Source: an uncultured Lachnospiraceae bacterium
GTDB lineage: Bacteria > Bacillota > Clostridia > Lachnospirales > Lachnospiraceae
Length of the DNA stretch: 64,000 bases
Direction of reading: 5' to 3'
Assembly: GCA_910579395.1 (NCBI GenBank)
Contig: CAJTUC010000005.1
Coordinates: 1 to 64,000 of the forward strand
Part shown: one piece after another, positions 40,397 to 49,425 of the stretch
Layout: every line of letters begins with the position of its first letter
Position numbering within the stretch: the stretch's first letter is position 1
Translations under genes and position numbers: made by a program
The notes under the pieces: model-generated
Databases searched by the model: none
Told to the model about the DNA's origin: nothing
The model's input: the letters and a program-made list of their open reading frames with translations, nothing else

Positions 40397-40421
40397 TCTT
40401 AACATGATTAGAAAATATACC

Positions 40422-40453
40422 AAAAAAAAGGGATATGTTTTGTCACATATCCC
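40422..40453 (-). terminator. Intrinsic terminator after the WYL regulator gene
   Basis: GGGATATGT (40,430-40,438) pairs with ACATATCCC (40,445-40,453). On the minus strand eight Ts follow (complement of 40,422-40,429). It ends the HAD-WYL operon just before the nrdD promoter. Confidence 0.88.
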
Positions 40454-40504
40454 AATGCTCTGTCAATCCTTCATCCGGCAGACATAATCATCATGATTTC
40501 GTTT

Positions 40505-41503
40505 TTATTTTTTGAAATAATTCTTCATGACTGCCTGCAGATACTGCCTGTACTGTTCTACGATATCGGCCGGTGCAGCCAGGCAGGCACCGGCACCAAG
40601 CCCGGTAAGCCAGCCGAAAAACTGTCCGCTGACTGCCACCGTCACACGGACGGAAAAATGTGAATCATCCTTTTTTCGAATAGAAGCTTCCTTTCCGAAC
40701 CGGTCCATGACAACGCCGATCAAATGATTTTCCAAATACAAAGTGATAGTTTCTTCCCTGCCGCCGAACATACTGAAGGTTTTATTCGCATAATCCGCAA
40801 TATCGAACCGCTCAAACAGGGTGCTTCCTTCCCGCTTGATATCCGCAAGAACCTGAATATCACCCATTTTATCCACACGAAAATGTTTGATTTTGTTCTC
40901 ATCGGCATCATGAGCGATCAGGTAATAATTTTCATCCTTGCAGGTCAGCGCCCAGGGGCTTACCCGATACCGCTTGCCGCCTTTTCGCGGCACAAGCTCC
41001 TTTTCCAGATTCCATTCCAGGTATTGAAAGGAAATCTGTTCATTATTCTGAATTGCTCTGTGAATATCATCCACGATATAATAGATACTTTCATTGGCCG
41101 TTTTAATGCGGTTTGCCACATAGACCTGCCTTTGCAGCTGTTTCGCATCCCATTTGGAAGCCAGCTTCTCAATCTTGCCGATCAACTCTTTTGATTTTTT
41201 CTGGGTCAGGAATTTAGAGGACTGCACGACCTCTACGAGCAGTTTTAATTCCGCCAGTTCAAAATCCCTGCCCGTCAGATAATAGCCTCCGTTGACTCTG
41301 GATTTTACAAGAATGATATCATAGCCGAAATCTATCAACTGGTTCATATCATCATATATACTTTTCCGCTCGGCCTTAATGTCATATTTCGCAAGTTCTT
41401 CGATCAAATCTCCGGTACTTATGTAATGCTCTTCATCCGTCTGTTCCGAAAGAATCTTCAAAATGTACAAAAGTTTTAGTTTCTGGTTCGTCGATTTAGG
41501 CAT
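40505..41503 (-). CDS. WYL-domain transcriptional regulator
   Basis: 332 residues. An N-terminal winged helix (KLKLLYILKILSEQTDEEHY ... SIYDDMNQLIDFGYDI) is followed by a WYL domain with YRVSPWALTCKDENYYLIAH and a WCX-like C-terminal extension. WYL domains bind nucleic acid or nucleotide ligands, and many members regulate stress, DNA-damage or defence genes. It starts within the last 8 bases of the HAD gene and shares its terminator, so the pair is one operon. A link to the HAD nucleotidase substrate is possible but not shown. Confidence 0.88.
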   Translation of the reverse strand: MPKSTNQKLKLLYILKILSEQTDEEHYISTGDLIEELAKYDIKAERKSIYDDMNQLIDFGYDIILVKSRVNGGYYLTGRDFELAELKLLVEVVQSSKFLTQKKSKELIGKIEKLASKWDAKQLQRQVYVANRIKTANESIYYIVDDIHRAIQNNEQISFQYLEWNLEKELVPRKGGKRYRVSPWALTCKDENYYLIAHDADENKIKHFRVDKMGDIQVLADIKREGSTLFERFDIADYANKTFSMFGGREETITLYLENHLIGVVMDRFGKEASIRKKDDSHFSVRVTVAVSGQFFGWLTGLGAGACLAAPADIVEQYRQYLQAVMKNYFKK

Positions 41504-42206
41504 CCGTCTTATCCTCCGATAGTATCTGCAGCAGTTCGTTCAGATTGCGTATTTCATAATTGAGTACAAGCCCTGAAAGGTTGTCCCGCTTCTCCGGGTT
41601 ATACCAACAGACATCGATTCCCGCATTGATACCACCTTGCATATCACTCGTTATTGAATCTCCCACCAAAAGACATTCCGCTCTGGTAACACCGTTAAGC
41701 TGTGCAAAACAGGCATCGAAATATTCTTTCCGTGGCTTGGGATACCCCATCAGCTCCGAAACAAAAACGCCATCGACCATCTTATCAAGACCGGAGAGAT
41801 GAATCTTTTTTGCCTGTGTCCGATTGACGCCGTTCGTTACGATATATTGTCTGTACCCTTTTTCTTTCAACTGCTGAATCAGCTTATCCGCCTCATCCTG
41901 AAAAAAGAAAACATCCCCCAGCGCCTCCTGATAAGTTTCACCAAAGACCTCCGGAGATATTTCCGTTATGCCAAGCCTTTCAAAAAGAACAATAAAGCGT
42001 CCGAGAAGTACTTCCTCTTTCGTTATTTCTCCGCGCTCCATACGTTTCCAGTGCTCGTCATTAATGGCCGCATAAACAGAAACTTCCGCTTCCCCGATTT
42101 CCTTATCAAACTGACAAAAGGTATAGCGCAACGCATAGTCCTGTGACCTTGCAAAATCCAATATTGTCTGGTCCAAATCCCATAAAATCGTCGTATATTT
42201 TCTCAT
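41496..42206 (-). CDS. HAD-superfamily hydrolase (YjjG-like nucleotidase)
   Basis: 236 residues from the ATG that places the nucleophile motif DLDQT at residue 10; a frame 28 codons longer lacks a recognisable function. Motif I is ILWDLDQTILDF, motif II is YIVTNGVNRTQ, and motif III/IV is GYPKPRKEYFD with LLVGDSITSDMQGG. The cap type and the length fit YjjG/YfnB-type pyrimidine nucleotidases, which remove non-canonical nucleotides. It overlaps the WYL regulator. Confidence 0.82.
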   Translation of the reverse strand: MRKYTTILWDLDQTILDFARSQDYALRYTFCQFDKEIGEAEVSVYAAINDEHWKRMERGEITKEEVLLGRFIVLFERLGITEISPEVFGETYQEALGDVFFFQDEADKLIQQLKEKGYRQYIVTNGVNRTQAKKIHLSGLDKMVDGVFVSELMGYPKPRKEYFDACFAQLNGVTRAECLLVGDSITSDMQGGINAGIDVCWYNPEKRDNLSGLVLNYEIRNLNELLQILSEDKTDA

Positions 42207-42313
42207 TTTGATCGCTATCTGTATCCTTTCCAGCGTTACAGCTGCCGTCACTTCCCATAGTGTGAAAAAGGTGCTCATTTCCATGAACACCCCTTTTTCA
42301 TCTCCATATTCGT

Positions 42314-42499
42314 TTATGCTTTTTCACTGCCGGAAACAGTCTGTTCCGTCTCTCCGCCGCCTGATAACGCTAATTTCTGGTCTTTGCTCTTACGCCATTT
42401 AGCACCGATAATGCACGCAGCGATCACAAGCGCTACGATGATAATAAATAACAACAGATATGAAAAAAAAGAATTCAAAAATAAGATTAAATTGGTCAT
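42314..42499 (-). CDS. Small single-span membrane protein
   Basis: 61 residues: MTNLILFLNSFFSYLLLFII opens a 30-residue hydrophobic helix, followed by a basic GAKWRKSKDQK anchor and a polar tail. AAAGG nine bases before this ATG favours it over one three codons earlier. Similar tiny proteins are common in Lachnospiraceae but have no known function. It stands alone between rnhA and the HAD gene. Confidence 0.6.
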   Translation of the reverse strand: MTNLILFLNSFFSYLLLFIIIVALVIAACIIGAKWRKSKDQKLALSGGGETEQTVSGSEKA

Positions 42500-42568
42500 T
42501 CGTTTCATCCTTTCCGGTAAGCCGTATGGTAATATGCGGCTCCTTCGTATTCCTTCTTTTACTGTTCT

Positions 42569-43054
42569 CTATTGTATCACTAATCCGACCGTGTCGTCAA
42601 GTAGCATACTGCCATCTGCCGCAGTCGTTGCCAACAGGTCGCACCGCTCGTTTTCAGGATGTCCGTCATGCCCCTTTACCCATTGAAAAGTTACCTTATG
42701 AGGTTTTCCGGCGGCAAGAAGGCGCTGCCACAGGTCAACGTTCTTCACGGGTTTATTGCCTGCCGTCTTCCAGTTCTTCCGCAGCCATCCGTCAATCCAG
42801 TGCTGATTAAAAGCATCCGTCACATATTTGGAATCGGAAACGAGAAGAACCTCGCAAGGTTTGTTCAACGCTTCCAGCCCCACAATGGCAGCCATTAATT
42901 CCATGCGGTTATTTGTTGTTTTTTTATATCCGGCGGAATATTCCCGTTCATGCAGCACGCCTTTGGAATCGACATACTGCAGAATCGTCCCATAGCCTCC
43001 CGGCCCCTCCGGATTTCCTCTCGCCGCACCGTCTGTATAAATCGTTACTTTCAT
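42569..43054 (-). CDS. rnhA: Ribonuclease HI
   Basis: 161 residues. Catalytic residues are visible as Asp in [13 protein letters not shown], Glu in [15 protein letters not shown], Asp in [13 protein letters not shown] and a final Asp in [11 protein letters not shown], with the [12 protein letters not shown] histidine loop. It cuts the RNA strand of RNA-DNA hybrids, removing R-loops and primers. The basic protrusion ([16 protein letters not shown]) is present, as in the E. coli form. Confidence 0.95.
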   Translation of the reverse strand: MKVTIYTDGAARGNPEGPGGYGTILQYVDSKGVLHEREYSAGYKKTTNNRMELMAAIVGLEALNKPCEVLLVSDSKYVTDAFNQHWIDGWLRKNWKTAGNKPVKNVDLWQRLLAAGKPHKVTFQWVKGHDGHPENERCDLLATTAADGSMLLDDTVGLVIQ

Positions 43055-43161
43055 GAACCTAATCCTTTCATCTTTATAACCATTTAGGTAATTGCGAAAC
43101 TATGTTTTCGAAAACTTCCGTTGTGCAAAATAGACAAACACCGCATGAAGATTTTCCCCTC

Positions 43162-44871
43162 TTACCAACGGCCGGTATTCAGAAAATCCTCCGCCATCGC
43201 CTCGGCATCCTTTACGAGCGCTTCGTCATAACCGAGTACCTTTAACAAAGCAATCGCATTTCTGGAGACTGCAGGCCCTTTCTGCAGGCGGTATGGAAAG
43301 AATATATCCTCATCGGCAATTTCTTCTTCGAAATGATAGTTATCATAAATACCATCCAACAGCTTTGTCAGTTCCAGATCATGGGTTGCGGCAAAACAGA
43401 TAGCATTCCTGTCTGCTAATGCTTTCAGAATCTGGGTTGATGCCGCAATACGTTCTACCGTATTGGTGCCCCGCAGTACTTCATCTACAAAACATAACAC
43501 TTGTTTCCCATCTTTTCCGGCTTCCTGCACCTCTTTCAGAATTCTTCGGATGGATTTGACTTCCACCATATAATAGCTGTCTCCGCTCACCAGGTCATCC
43601 TGAAGGGACATGGAAGAATAAATATAAAACATACCGCCCCTGTAAGCTCTGGCCATACAGGTGTGTATTGTCTGCGCCAGAATCGCATTTAAAGCGACTG
43701 CACGCAAAAAGGTCGATTTGCCGGAGGCATTGGAACCGGTCAATAGAACGCCTTTTTTGACTTCAATATCATTTTTTACCGGTTCGTTCAACAAAGGATG
43801 ATATAGTTGTTCCAGTTTCAGAAATGTATCATCTCCGTTTCCCGATAGAAGCTCAGGAACACAATATTCACCTTTCAGACCGGTACGGTATTCACCGATA
43901 ACAATCGCTGTTTCCAATTCTCCGATAACTGTGGCCATCCGGTCAATTTCCGAAAGGTGCTTCTGCACCATATGGAGCATCTGATTGAATTTTATCAAAT
44001 CCAGATAAAAGATCATCCGTACATAATCGAAAAGAATTTCCAACGGATTCGAACTTACAGAACCCATACCGCTCCGGCCGCCGGACAATATGATAAAAGA
44101 ATTCCTGCGAAACCCTTCCATCGCTTTACAACAGGAAAGAAGCTGTTCCCGCTCCGGTGCGATTTCTGCTATCGCTTCTTTTCCAATCAGTTCCGCACTC
44201 TCCACCAATCGGGAAATATAATGAAAACTCGTAATATAAGGTTCAATTTCCTTCTGCTCTTTAAAATAGAAAATCATATTCCTGCATAAAATCAGCAGCA
44301 ATGCGCAAAGCCCGACCGGAACAGAATAGAACATCATGCTGATTCCAATCAGCACCAGTACGACCGCCAGATAATACCGGATACTGTTTCGCGTTCCGAG
44401 TGTGTCCAGATATTCCAGATATTCATATAAAGAATATTTCCGCATTCTGCCAAGTCTGGCAAATTGCCGCTGTAACGCGACCCGCTCTTTCTCATGCGCC
44501 ATAAAGTATTGGATATGCTTTTCTTCCAGCTCAAGTTCTTCCCTCGACTGCAGCGGCGTCCGAAGCCTGTAATACAGATATTCGTCTCCCGCAGCGCTAT
44601 GGGAATAATTGATTTTCCGGTAAACATCGTCCAAATGCAGGTCATACCAGGTAATATCATCTATCTGATGCGCTTCTTCATGCTTCTTATAATACATCGA
44701 AATGTGCTGTTCCAATTCCCCCGGCCCGTATTCCCGGTCAATAGCCGATCCGTATTGTTCATACAGCTTTCTGACAAACTTTTTCTGTTCCTGCCTGCTG
44801 TCCCAATACCCTTTTATCATGATGAGCACGATAAAGAAGAACATCGCAAGCGCAAAAATTAAATATTCCAT
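43162..44871 (-). CDS. Membrane-anchored MutS-like ATPase
   Basis: 569 residues. The C-terminal 200 residues are a MutS-type ABC ATPase: Walker A LLTGSNASGKSTFLRAVALN, signature-region SSMSLQDDLVSGDSYYMVEV, Walker B QVLCFVDEVLRGTNTVERIA and CFAATHDLELTKLL. The mismatch-recognition and connector domains of MutS are absent. Instead there is an N-terminal membrane helix (LIFALAMFFFIVLIMIKGYW) and a second hydrophobic hairpin near residues 165-205. A bona fide repair role is therefore unlikely. It lies 6 bp downstream of the amidohydrolase gene in the nucleoside operon. The function is unknown. Confidence 0.82.
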   Translation of the reverse strand: MEYLIFALAMFFFIVLIMIKGYWDSRQEQKKFVRKLYEQYGSAIDREYGPGELEQHISMYYKKHEEAHQIDDITWYDLHLDDVYRKINYSHSAAGDEYLYYRLRTPLQSREELELEEKHIQYFMAHEKERVALQRQFARLGRMRKYSLYEYLEYLDTLGTRNSIRYYLAVVLVLIGISMMFYSVPVGLCALLLILCRNMIFYFKEQKEIEPYITSFHYISRLVESAELIGKEAIAEIAPEREQLLSCCKAMEGFRRNSFIILSGGRSGMGSVSSNPLEILFDYVRMIFYLDLIKFNQMLHMVQKHLSEIDRMATVIGELETAIVIGEYRTGLKGEYCVPELLSGNGDDTFLKLEQLYHPLLNEPVKNDIEVKKGVLLTGSNASGKSTFLRAVALNAILAQTIHTCMARAYRGGMFYIYSSMSLQDDLVSGDSYYMVEVKSIRRILKEVQEAGKDGKQVLCFVDEVLRGTNTVERIAASTQILKALADRNAICFAATHDLELTKLLDGIYDNYHFEEEIADEDIFFPYRLQKGPAVSRNAIALLKVLGYDEALVKDAEAMAEDFLNTGRW

Positions 44872-44877
44872 GTTATT

Positions 44878-46182
44878 TTACCCTTTTAGCCCTGTTTTTT
44901 CTTTGATTTCTTCTGCTTTCGCATATATGCCGTCCACATCGATATCTTTCGCAAATCTGCCGTTTTCATACAGTATGCGGCCGTTTATCATCGTCATCTT
45001 GACATTCTGCTTGCTGCCGCTGTAAACGATATTCTTTGCGATATTATGAACAGGCTGCATATTGGGCTGATGCAGATCGAGCATGATCATATCCGCCAGT
45101 TTTCCTTCGGCCAGCACATCCGCATCGGGCAGATACATCGCATGGGAGCCGTTGATGGTCGCCATTTTCAGCACTTCCCAGGCATCCACTGCAGAAGCGT
45201 CTTTTTCCCGCAGCTTGGCTAGTCCCGTCACAAGGAACATCTCCCGGAACATATCGAGACAATTGTTGCTGGCAGGCCCGTCCGTTCCAATAGCAACCGT
45301 TATTCCTCTTCTCAGATATTCTGCAATCGGTGCGATGCCGCTCGCCAGCTTCATATTCGATGCAGGATTGGTGACGACATACAATCCTTTCTGTTCAAAA
45401 AGAACCAAATCTTCTTCCGTCATGTGCACGCAGTGATAACCGCCGCCGCCGTAATCGAACATACCGAGAGAATCCAGAAAGACCGGCGGCGTCATGCCAT
45501 AGCGCTTACGGCACTCTTCCACTTCGGCTGCCGTTTCGGAAAGATGCGTATAAACCGGTGCCTTATACTTGTGAGACAGTCCGGCAATCCGTTCCAGAAG
45601 CTCCTTTGAGCTAGTGTATTCTGCATGAAAACCGAGTATATAACTGGATAACGCATGTTTTTTATTTAACTTCTGAAACATTTCTTCCACCAGTTCCACT
45701 GACTGGCTGAAATTGTTCACTGCGCCGACCTGAACGCAGCGCATTCCCATGTCCACGCAGGCATCCGCTATCGTCTCCGGTGTCAGGTACATATCAAAAA
45801 TTGCCGTAATGCCGCTGGTCAGATATTCCAAAACGGCCAGTTTTGTTAAATGAAAGATCGTTTCCCCGTCCAGTTTTGCTTCTACCGGAAAAATCCGCTC
45901 ATTCAGCCATGCCTGCAGCGGCATATCATCCGCATAGGAACGAAGCAGTGTCATGCCGGAATGGGTATGGGCATCTTTAAAGCCCGGCATCAGCAGATTT
46001 CTCTCACAGTCTATCTCTCTGTCCCATACGATGCTCTGAAGCTCCAGTTTCCGATAGACGGCATCCGTATCCGTGCCGTCCCCCACATAAAGAATCCGTT
46101 CGTCTCTGACCCAGACTTCACCTTCGATCAGTTCTTCGTTCTCCATCGTCAGTATCCGTGCATTATAAAATCTAATATTCAT
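44878..46182 (-). CDS. Amidohydrolase (MtaD/SsnA-like nucleoside deaminase family)
   Basis: 434 residues from the ATG following GGAAAGGATG. Metal-site motifs are LMPGFKDAHTHSGMTLLRSY (HxH), FHAEYTS, a later VYTHLSETAAEVEECRKRYG, and AIGTDGPASNNCLDMF. The pattern is that of S-adenosylhomocysteine/5'-methylthioadenosine deaminases and related atrazine-type hydrolases. With punA and cdd upstream, a purine-nucleoside or SAH deaminating role in salvage is likely; the exact substrate is not decided by sequence. Confidence 0.85.
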   Translation of the reverse strand: MNIRFYNARILTMENEELIEGEVWVRDERILYVGDGTDTDAVYRKLELQSIVWDREIDCERNLLMPGFKDAHTHSGMTLLRSYADDMPLQAWLNERIFPVEAKLDGETIFHLTKLAVLEYLTSGITAIFDMYLTPETIADACVDMGMRCVQVGAVNNFSQSVELVEEMFQKLNKKHALSSYILGFHAEYTSSKELLERIAGLSHKYKAPVYTHLSETAAEVEECRKRYGMTPPVFLDSLGMFDYGGGGYHCVHMTEEDLVLFEQKGLYVVTNPASNMKLASGIAPIAEYLRRGITVAIGTDGPASNNCLDMFREMFLVTGLAKLREKDASAVDAWEVLKMATINGSHAMYLPDADVLAEGKLADMIMLDLHQPNMQPVHNIAKNIVYSGSKQNVKMTMINGRILYENGRFAKDIDVDGIYAKAEEIKEKTGLKG

Positions 46183-46249
46183 AGCAGTTGTAACATCCTT
46201 TCCTGTCATTTGTGCCGCCGGAACCATCTCACCAGCCTGCAGACTCTAA

Positions 46250-46675
46250 TCAGTCAGACAGGTTCGAAGGCCCGAACCCGTCCGGCAGCAATTCCTGCAG
46301 TTTTTTTACCCGGTATTCTTTCTTTGATTTCGCTATGATGATATCGAATGTCTGCGGGTCACAGAACTCCATCATAACCTGCCTGCAGACACCGCAGGGA
46401 TAGGCGTACTGCATGATCGGTTCATCGGCAGGGCCCCCTGCAACGGCGATTGCTCGAAACGACCTCTGCCCTTCGCTGACCGCCTTAAAAAAAGCAGTCC
46501 TTTCCGCACAGTTCGTCGGCGTATAGGCAGCATTTTCTATGTTACAGCCGGTATAAATCGTCCCTTCCGCCGTTATGAGCGCGGCCCCTACCCTGTAACC
46601 GGAATACGGAGAATAGGAAAATTCTCTCGCCTGCAGAGCCCGTTCGATCAGTTCTTCTATCACAACAATAACCAT
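46250..46675 (-). CDS. cdd: Cytidine deaminase
   Basis: 141 residues. The zinc and catalytic motifs are NCAERTAFFKA (Cys and catalytic Glu) and YPCGVCRQVMMEF (two Cys), with FSYSPYSGYRVGAAL at the N-terminus. It deaminates cytidine and deoxycytidine to uridine and deoxyuridine. The ATG and its GAGAAAGG site lie inside the end of repeat copy D, so the first residues (MVIVV) are repeat-derived; the ordinary family start would be near MIEELIERAL. It is the second gene of the punA-cdd-amidohydrolase run. Confidence 0.95.
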   Translation of the reverse strand: MVIVVIEELIERALQAREFSYSPYSGYRVGAALITAEGTIYTGCNIENAAYTPTNCAERTAFFKAVSEGQRSFRAIAVAGGPADEPIMQYAYPCGVCRQVMMEFCDPQTFDIIIAKSKKEYRVKKLQELLPDGFGPSNLSD

Positions 46676-46872
46676 GCCTTTCTCTCAACCTGCGAACTTT
46701 GGGCCGACGCTGAAAGCGCCCTGGCACCAATATTCGCAAGACAAACAAGTTTATCAGGGAGAATGCCGTTTTTTAGGCAATCTCCAGCGTGAGAAAGATT
46801 TGCCTTCGGCAAATCGTAGAACTTCTTGGCAAAACAGCCTATGCTGTGAGCCTTAGAACTTCTCTTCACGCT
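46668..46872 (+). repeat. Multi-hairpin dispersed repeat, copy D
   Basis: It begins ATAACCATGCCTTTCTCTCA at the cdd start. It then has the GCTGAAAGCG block shared with copy A, a GAGAATGCC-type hairpin with one broken pair (46,760-46,784), and the outer stem AGCGTGA/TCACGCT (46,786-46,792 and 46,866-46,872). That stem encloses GATTTGCC/GGCAAATC, AGAACTTCT pairing with itself around one mismatch, and ACAGC/GCTGT. It ends 10 bp before the punA stop. Confidence 0.88.
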
Positions 46873-46882
46873 ATTTGCCCTC

Positions 46883-47719
46883 CTATTTTAAGAGTGCTCC
46901 GAACTTTTTCACGGATTCCGTTAAGAGTTTCTCGAATTTAGGCGCAACGGCATTCGCCGCTTCCTGCACTTCCTCATGGGTCAGCGGTGCGCTGTTCATA
47001 CCTGCAGCAAGATTGCTGACACAGGATACACCGCAGATTTTCATGCCCATATGATTTGCAGCGATTGCCTCTACGACTGTACTCATGCCTACCGCACTCG
47101 CACCAAGGGTCTGCAGCATTTTAATCTCCGCAGGCGACTCAAAAGAAGGGCCAGTGAGCTGTGCATAAACGCCCTCAAACAGCTCAATATCATTTTCTTT
47201 CGCCGTATTCTGAATGATTTCCTGTAAGTCTTCATCATAAACATGGGTCATATCCGGGAATCTCGTGCCCAGTTCTTCTACATTTGGACCGATCAGCGGA
47301 TTCGGCGCGAAACAGGATATATGATCTTTGATCAGCATCAGACTGCCCGCATGGAACGCCGGATTGATACCGCCGGAAGCATTGGTCAGAAACAGTACTT
47401 TCGCCCCCATCATTTTCATCAGGCGCGCCGGAAGCACGACATCAGTGATCGGATATCCTTCGTAATAATGCACTCTGCCCTGCATCAGCACGACAGCAAC
47501 ATCGCCGATATAGCCGAAAATAAATTTTCCCGCATGGCCTGGCACGGTGGAAACCGGAAATCCCTCAATTTCCGAATAAGGCAGTTCCGCTTTCACATCT
47601 ACCGTTCTTGCAAAATTGCCAAGCCCGGAACCTAACACGACTGCCACATCCGGCTTAAAATCTATTCTGCTTTGATAACACTCGTAACATTTTAATAACT
47701 TCTCATATACTTCACCCAT
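46883..47719 (-). CDS. punA: Purine-nucleoside phosphorylase
   Basis: 278 residues, the trimeric high-specificity type. Motifs are VVLGSGLGNFA, the GHAGKF phosphate site, MQGRVHYYEGYP, LTNASGGINPAF, QLTGPSFESPAEIKML and GMSTVVEAIAANHM with CVSNLAAGM. It splits inosine, guanosine and deoxy forms with phosphate to base and ribose-1-phosphate. A GGAGG upstream supports the start. It leads the salvage operon with cdd and the amidohydrolase, separated from cdd by repeat copy D. Confidence 0.95.
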   Translation of the reverse strand: MGEVYEKLLKCYECYQSRIDFKPDVAVVLGSGLGNFARTVDVKAELPYSEIEGFPVSTVPGHAGKFIFGYIGDVAVVLMQGRVHYYEGYPITDVVLPARLMKMMGAKVLFLTNASGGINPAFHAGSLMLIKDHISCFAPNPLIGPNVEELGTRFPDMTHVYDEDLQEIIQNTAKENDIELFEGVYAQLTGPSFESPAEIKMLQTLGASAVGMSTVVEAIAANHMGMKICGVSCVSNLAAGMNSAPLTHEEVQEAANAVAPKFEKLLTESVKKFGALLK

Positions 47720-47784
47720 GTGATGAACCTCCTGTGTTTGATATTTTTATTATACATTATATCATGGAATACGGAATAAAAAAA

Positions 47785-47830
47785 AGAGATATCTTTTAGA
47801 CAATTTAGATAGTGTCTTTCAGATATCTCT
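47785..47830 (-). terminator. Intrinsic terminator of spoIVA
   Basis: AGAGATATCT (47,785-47,794) pairs with AGATATCTCT (47,821-47,830), with a second small stem inside. Eight Ts follow on the minus strand. It separates spoIVA from punA. Confidence 0.9.
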
Positions 47831-47858
47831 CCCAGCTATTTATTTGTTACTCAAACGT

Positions 47859-49346
47859 TCATATGATGATACAGACCATTCCGCCGTTACTGTCGTTTAC
47901 TATCTTCTGCATGGTTTCCTGCAATTTTACCTGGCTTTCTTCGTTGATCATGGCAATTTTGCTGGAAATACCGTCATTCACAAGCTGCTCGATTGTTTTG
48001 CCAAAGATATTGGTTTCCCAGATACCTTCATCGCTCGTTCCGGTATCGGAAATGTACTCAATCAGATCTTTCGCCTGGGTTTCCGTTCCGACGATTGGGG
48101 AAATTTCCGTTTCGATGCTCGCCCTGATCATGTGGATACTCGGACTTTCTGCCTTGATCTTCACACCGAACTTATTTCCCTGCTTGATGACTTCCGGCTT
48201 CTCCAGAACGATTTCTTCCTTATCCGGCATGACAACGCCGTATCCCTTATAGCGCACAGATTCCATTGCATGCAGTACCTTCGTATATTCCCGCTTCATT
48301 CTGGCCATTTCTTTCAGCGTAGATAACATCTGATATTCACTCGTAATGGATTCCCCGACAAGGTCGCTTATCATCTCATAATAATAAGTATCGTCCAAAT
48401 CCAATATGATCTTTACGCTGCCTTCCGACATGTTGATGCCATCCAGCTTGCATTTCTTAACATATTCGCTTTCCAATTCGAAATTCGCTTTTGTAATATC
48501 CCGGACATTACAAAGTTCATTCATCAGCTTTTTGATCTGACAGATAATGTCCTGTTTCATCTTATGTTCATAGGAAAGCATTTCGACCCATTTGGGCATA
48601 TAAAATTCTATCATGGTCAGCGGAAATTCGTATAAAATATTTTCCATGATCCGATTGATATCTTCCTGCTTTAACTGCTCACAGTTGACCGGCATGACCG
48701 TCACATTATATTTCTCATGTATCTCATCTGCAATCTGCCTGGTCTCTTCCGCATAAGGTTTTGCCGAGTTAAGCAATACGAGAAATGGCTTTTGAATTTC
48801 CTGAAGTTCTCGGATCGTCCGTTCTTCCGGTTCTAAAAAGCTGCTTCTCGGAAGTTCTCCAAAACTCCCGTCACATGTAATGACAACACCGATCGTCGAA
48901 TGGTCTTTGATCACTTTACGGGTCCCTATCTCCGCAGCCTTGGTAAACGGAATTTCTTCCGATGACCAGGGCGTTTTTACCATTCTTTCTATGTCCTCTT
49001 CCATATGCCCGGAAGCCCCGTCTACCATATAACCGACACAGTCTATCAACCGGACTTTGACATCGATATCTGTTCCGAGCTGAATCTGCGCCGCCTCTTT
49101 TGGAATAAATTTAGGCTCCGTCGTCGTGATCGTCTTTCCGCCGGCGCTTTGCGGCAGTTCATCCCTGGCCCGCTCCTTTTCATGTTCATTTTCCATATAA
49201 GGCAGTACCAGCAGATCCATAAAACGTTTGATAAAAGTAGATTTTCCGGTTCTCACAGGACCGACAACACCTATGTAAATCTCTCCACCTGTTCTATCCT
49301 GTATATCCTTGTATACCGCATATTCATTTCTGCTATTAATATCCAT
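47859..49346 (-). CDS. spoIVA: Stage IV sporulation protein A
   Basis: 495 residues, full length. The N-terminal GTPase-like ATPase domain has the P-loop VVGPVRTGKSTFIKRF, KTITTTEPKFIPKEA and VRLIDCVGYMVDGASGHMEE. The middle and C-terminal parts follow SpoIVA, ending NDSNGGMVCIII. SpoIVA polymerises by ATP hydrolysis on the forespore surface and is the platform of the spore coat. A sigma-E-type promoter lies just upstream, and a terminator follows. It is direct evidence of an endospore former. Confidence 0.97.
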   Translation of the reverse strand: MDINSRNEYAVYKDIQDRTGGEIYIGVVGPVRTGKSTFIKRFMDLLVLPYMENEHEKERARDELPQSAGGKTITTTEPKFIPKEAAQIQLGTDIDVKVRLIDCVGYMVDGASGHMEEDIERMVKTPWSSEEIPFTKAAEIGTRKVIKDHSTIGVVITCDGSFGELPRSSFLEPEERTIRELQEIQKPFLVLLNSAKPYAEETRQIADEIHEKYNVTVMPVNCEQLKQEDINRIMENILYEFPLTMIEFYMPKWVEMLSYEHKMKQDIICQIKKLMNELCNVRDITKANFELESEYVKKCKLDGINMSEGSVKIILDLDDTYYYEMISDLVGESITSEYQMLSTLKEMARMKREYTKVLHAMESVRYKGYGVVMPDKEEIVLEKPEVIKQGNKFGVKIKAESPSIHMIRASIETEISPIVGTETQAKDLIEYISDTGTSDEGIWETNIFGKTIEQLVNDGISSKIAMINEESQVKLQETMQKIVNDSNGGMVCIII

Positions 49347-49373
49347 AAAACAACCCCTTCCATACTTAATTAC

Positions 49374-49403
49374 AATGTATGTGAAGGGGGTTTCGTTTAT
49401 GAC
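49374..49403 (-). promoter_or_regulatory. Sigma-E-type promoter of spoIVA
   Basis: Minus strand: GTCATAAA (49,396-49,403), a 14-base spacer and CATACATT (49,374-49,381). This fits the mother-cell sigma-E pattern (ATA-type -35, CATACA-T -10), and the start codon is about 28 bp downstream. Confidence 0.8.
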
Positions 49404-49425
49404 TCCGCAATTTTATTTTTTTGCA

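Noticed and set aside
43162..44871. Annotating the MutS-like gene as mutS2 or mutS
   Set aside because: It lacks mismatch-binding and Smr domains and has membrane helices; only the ATPase domain is shared.
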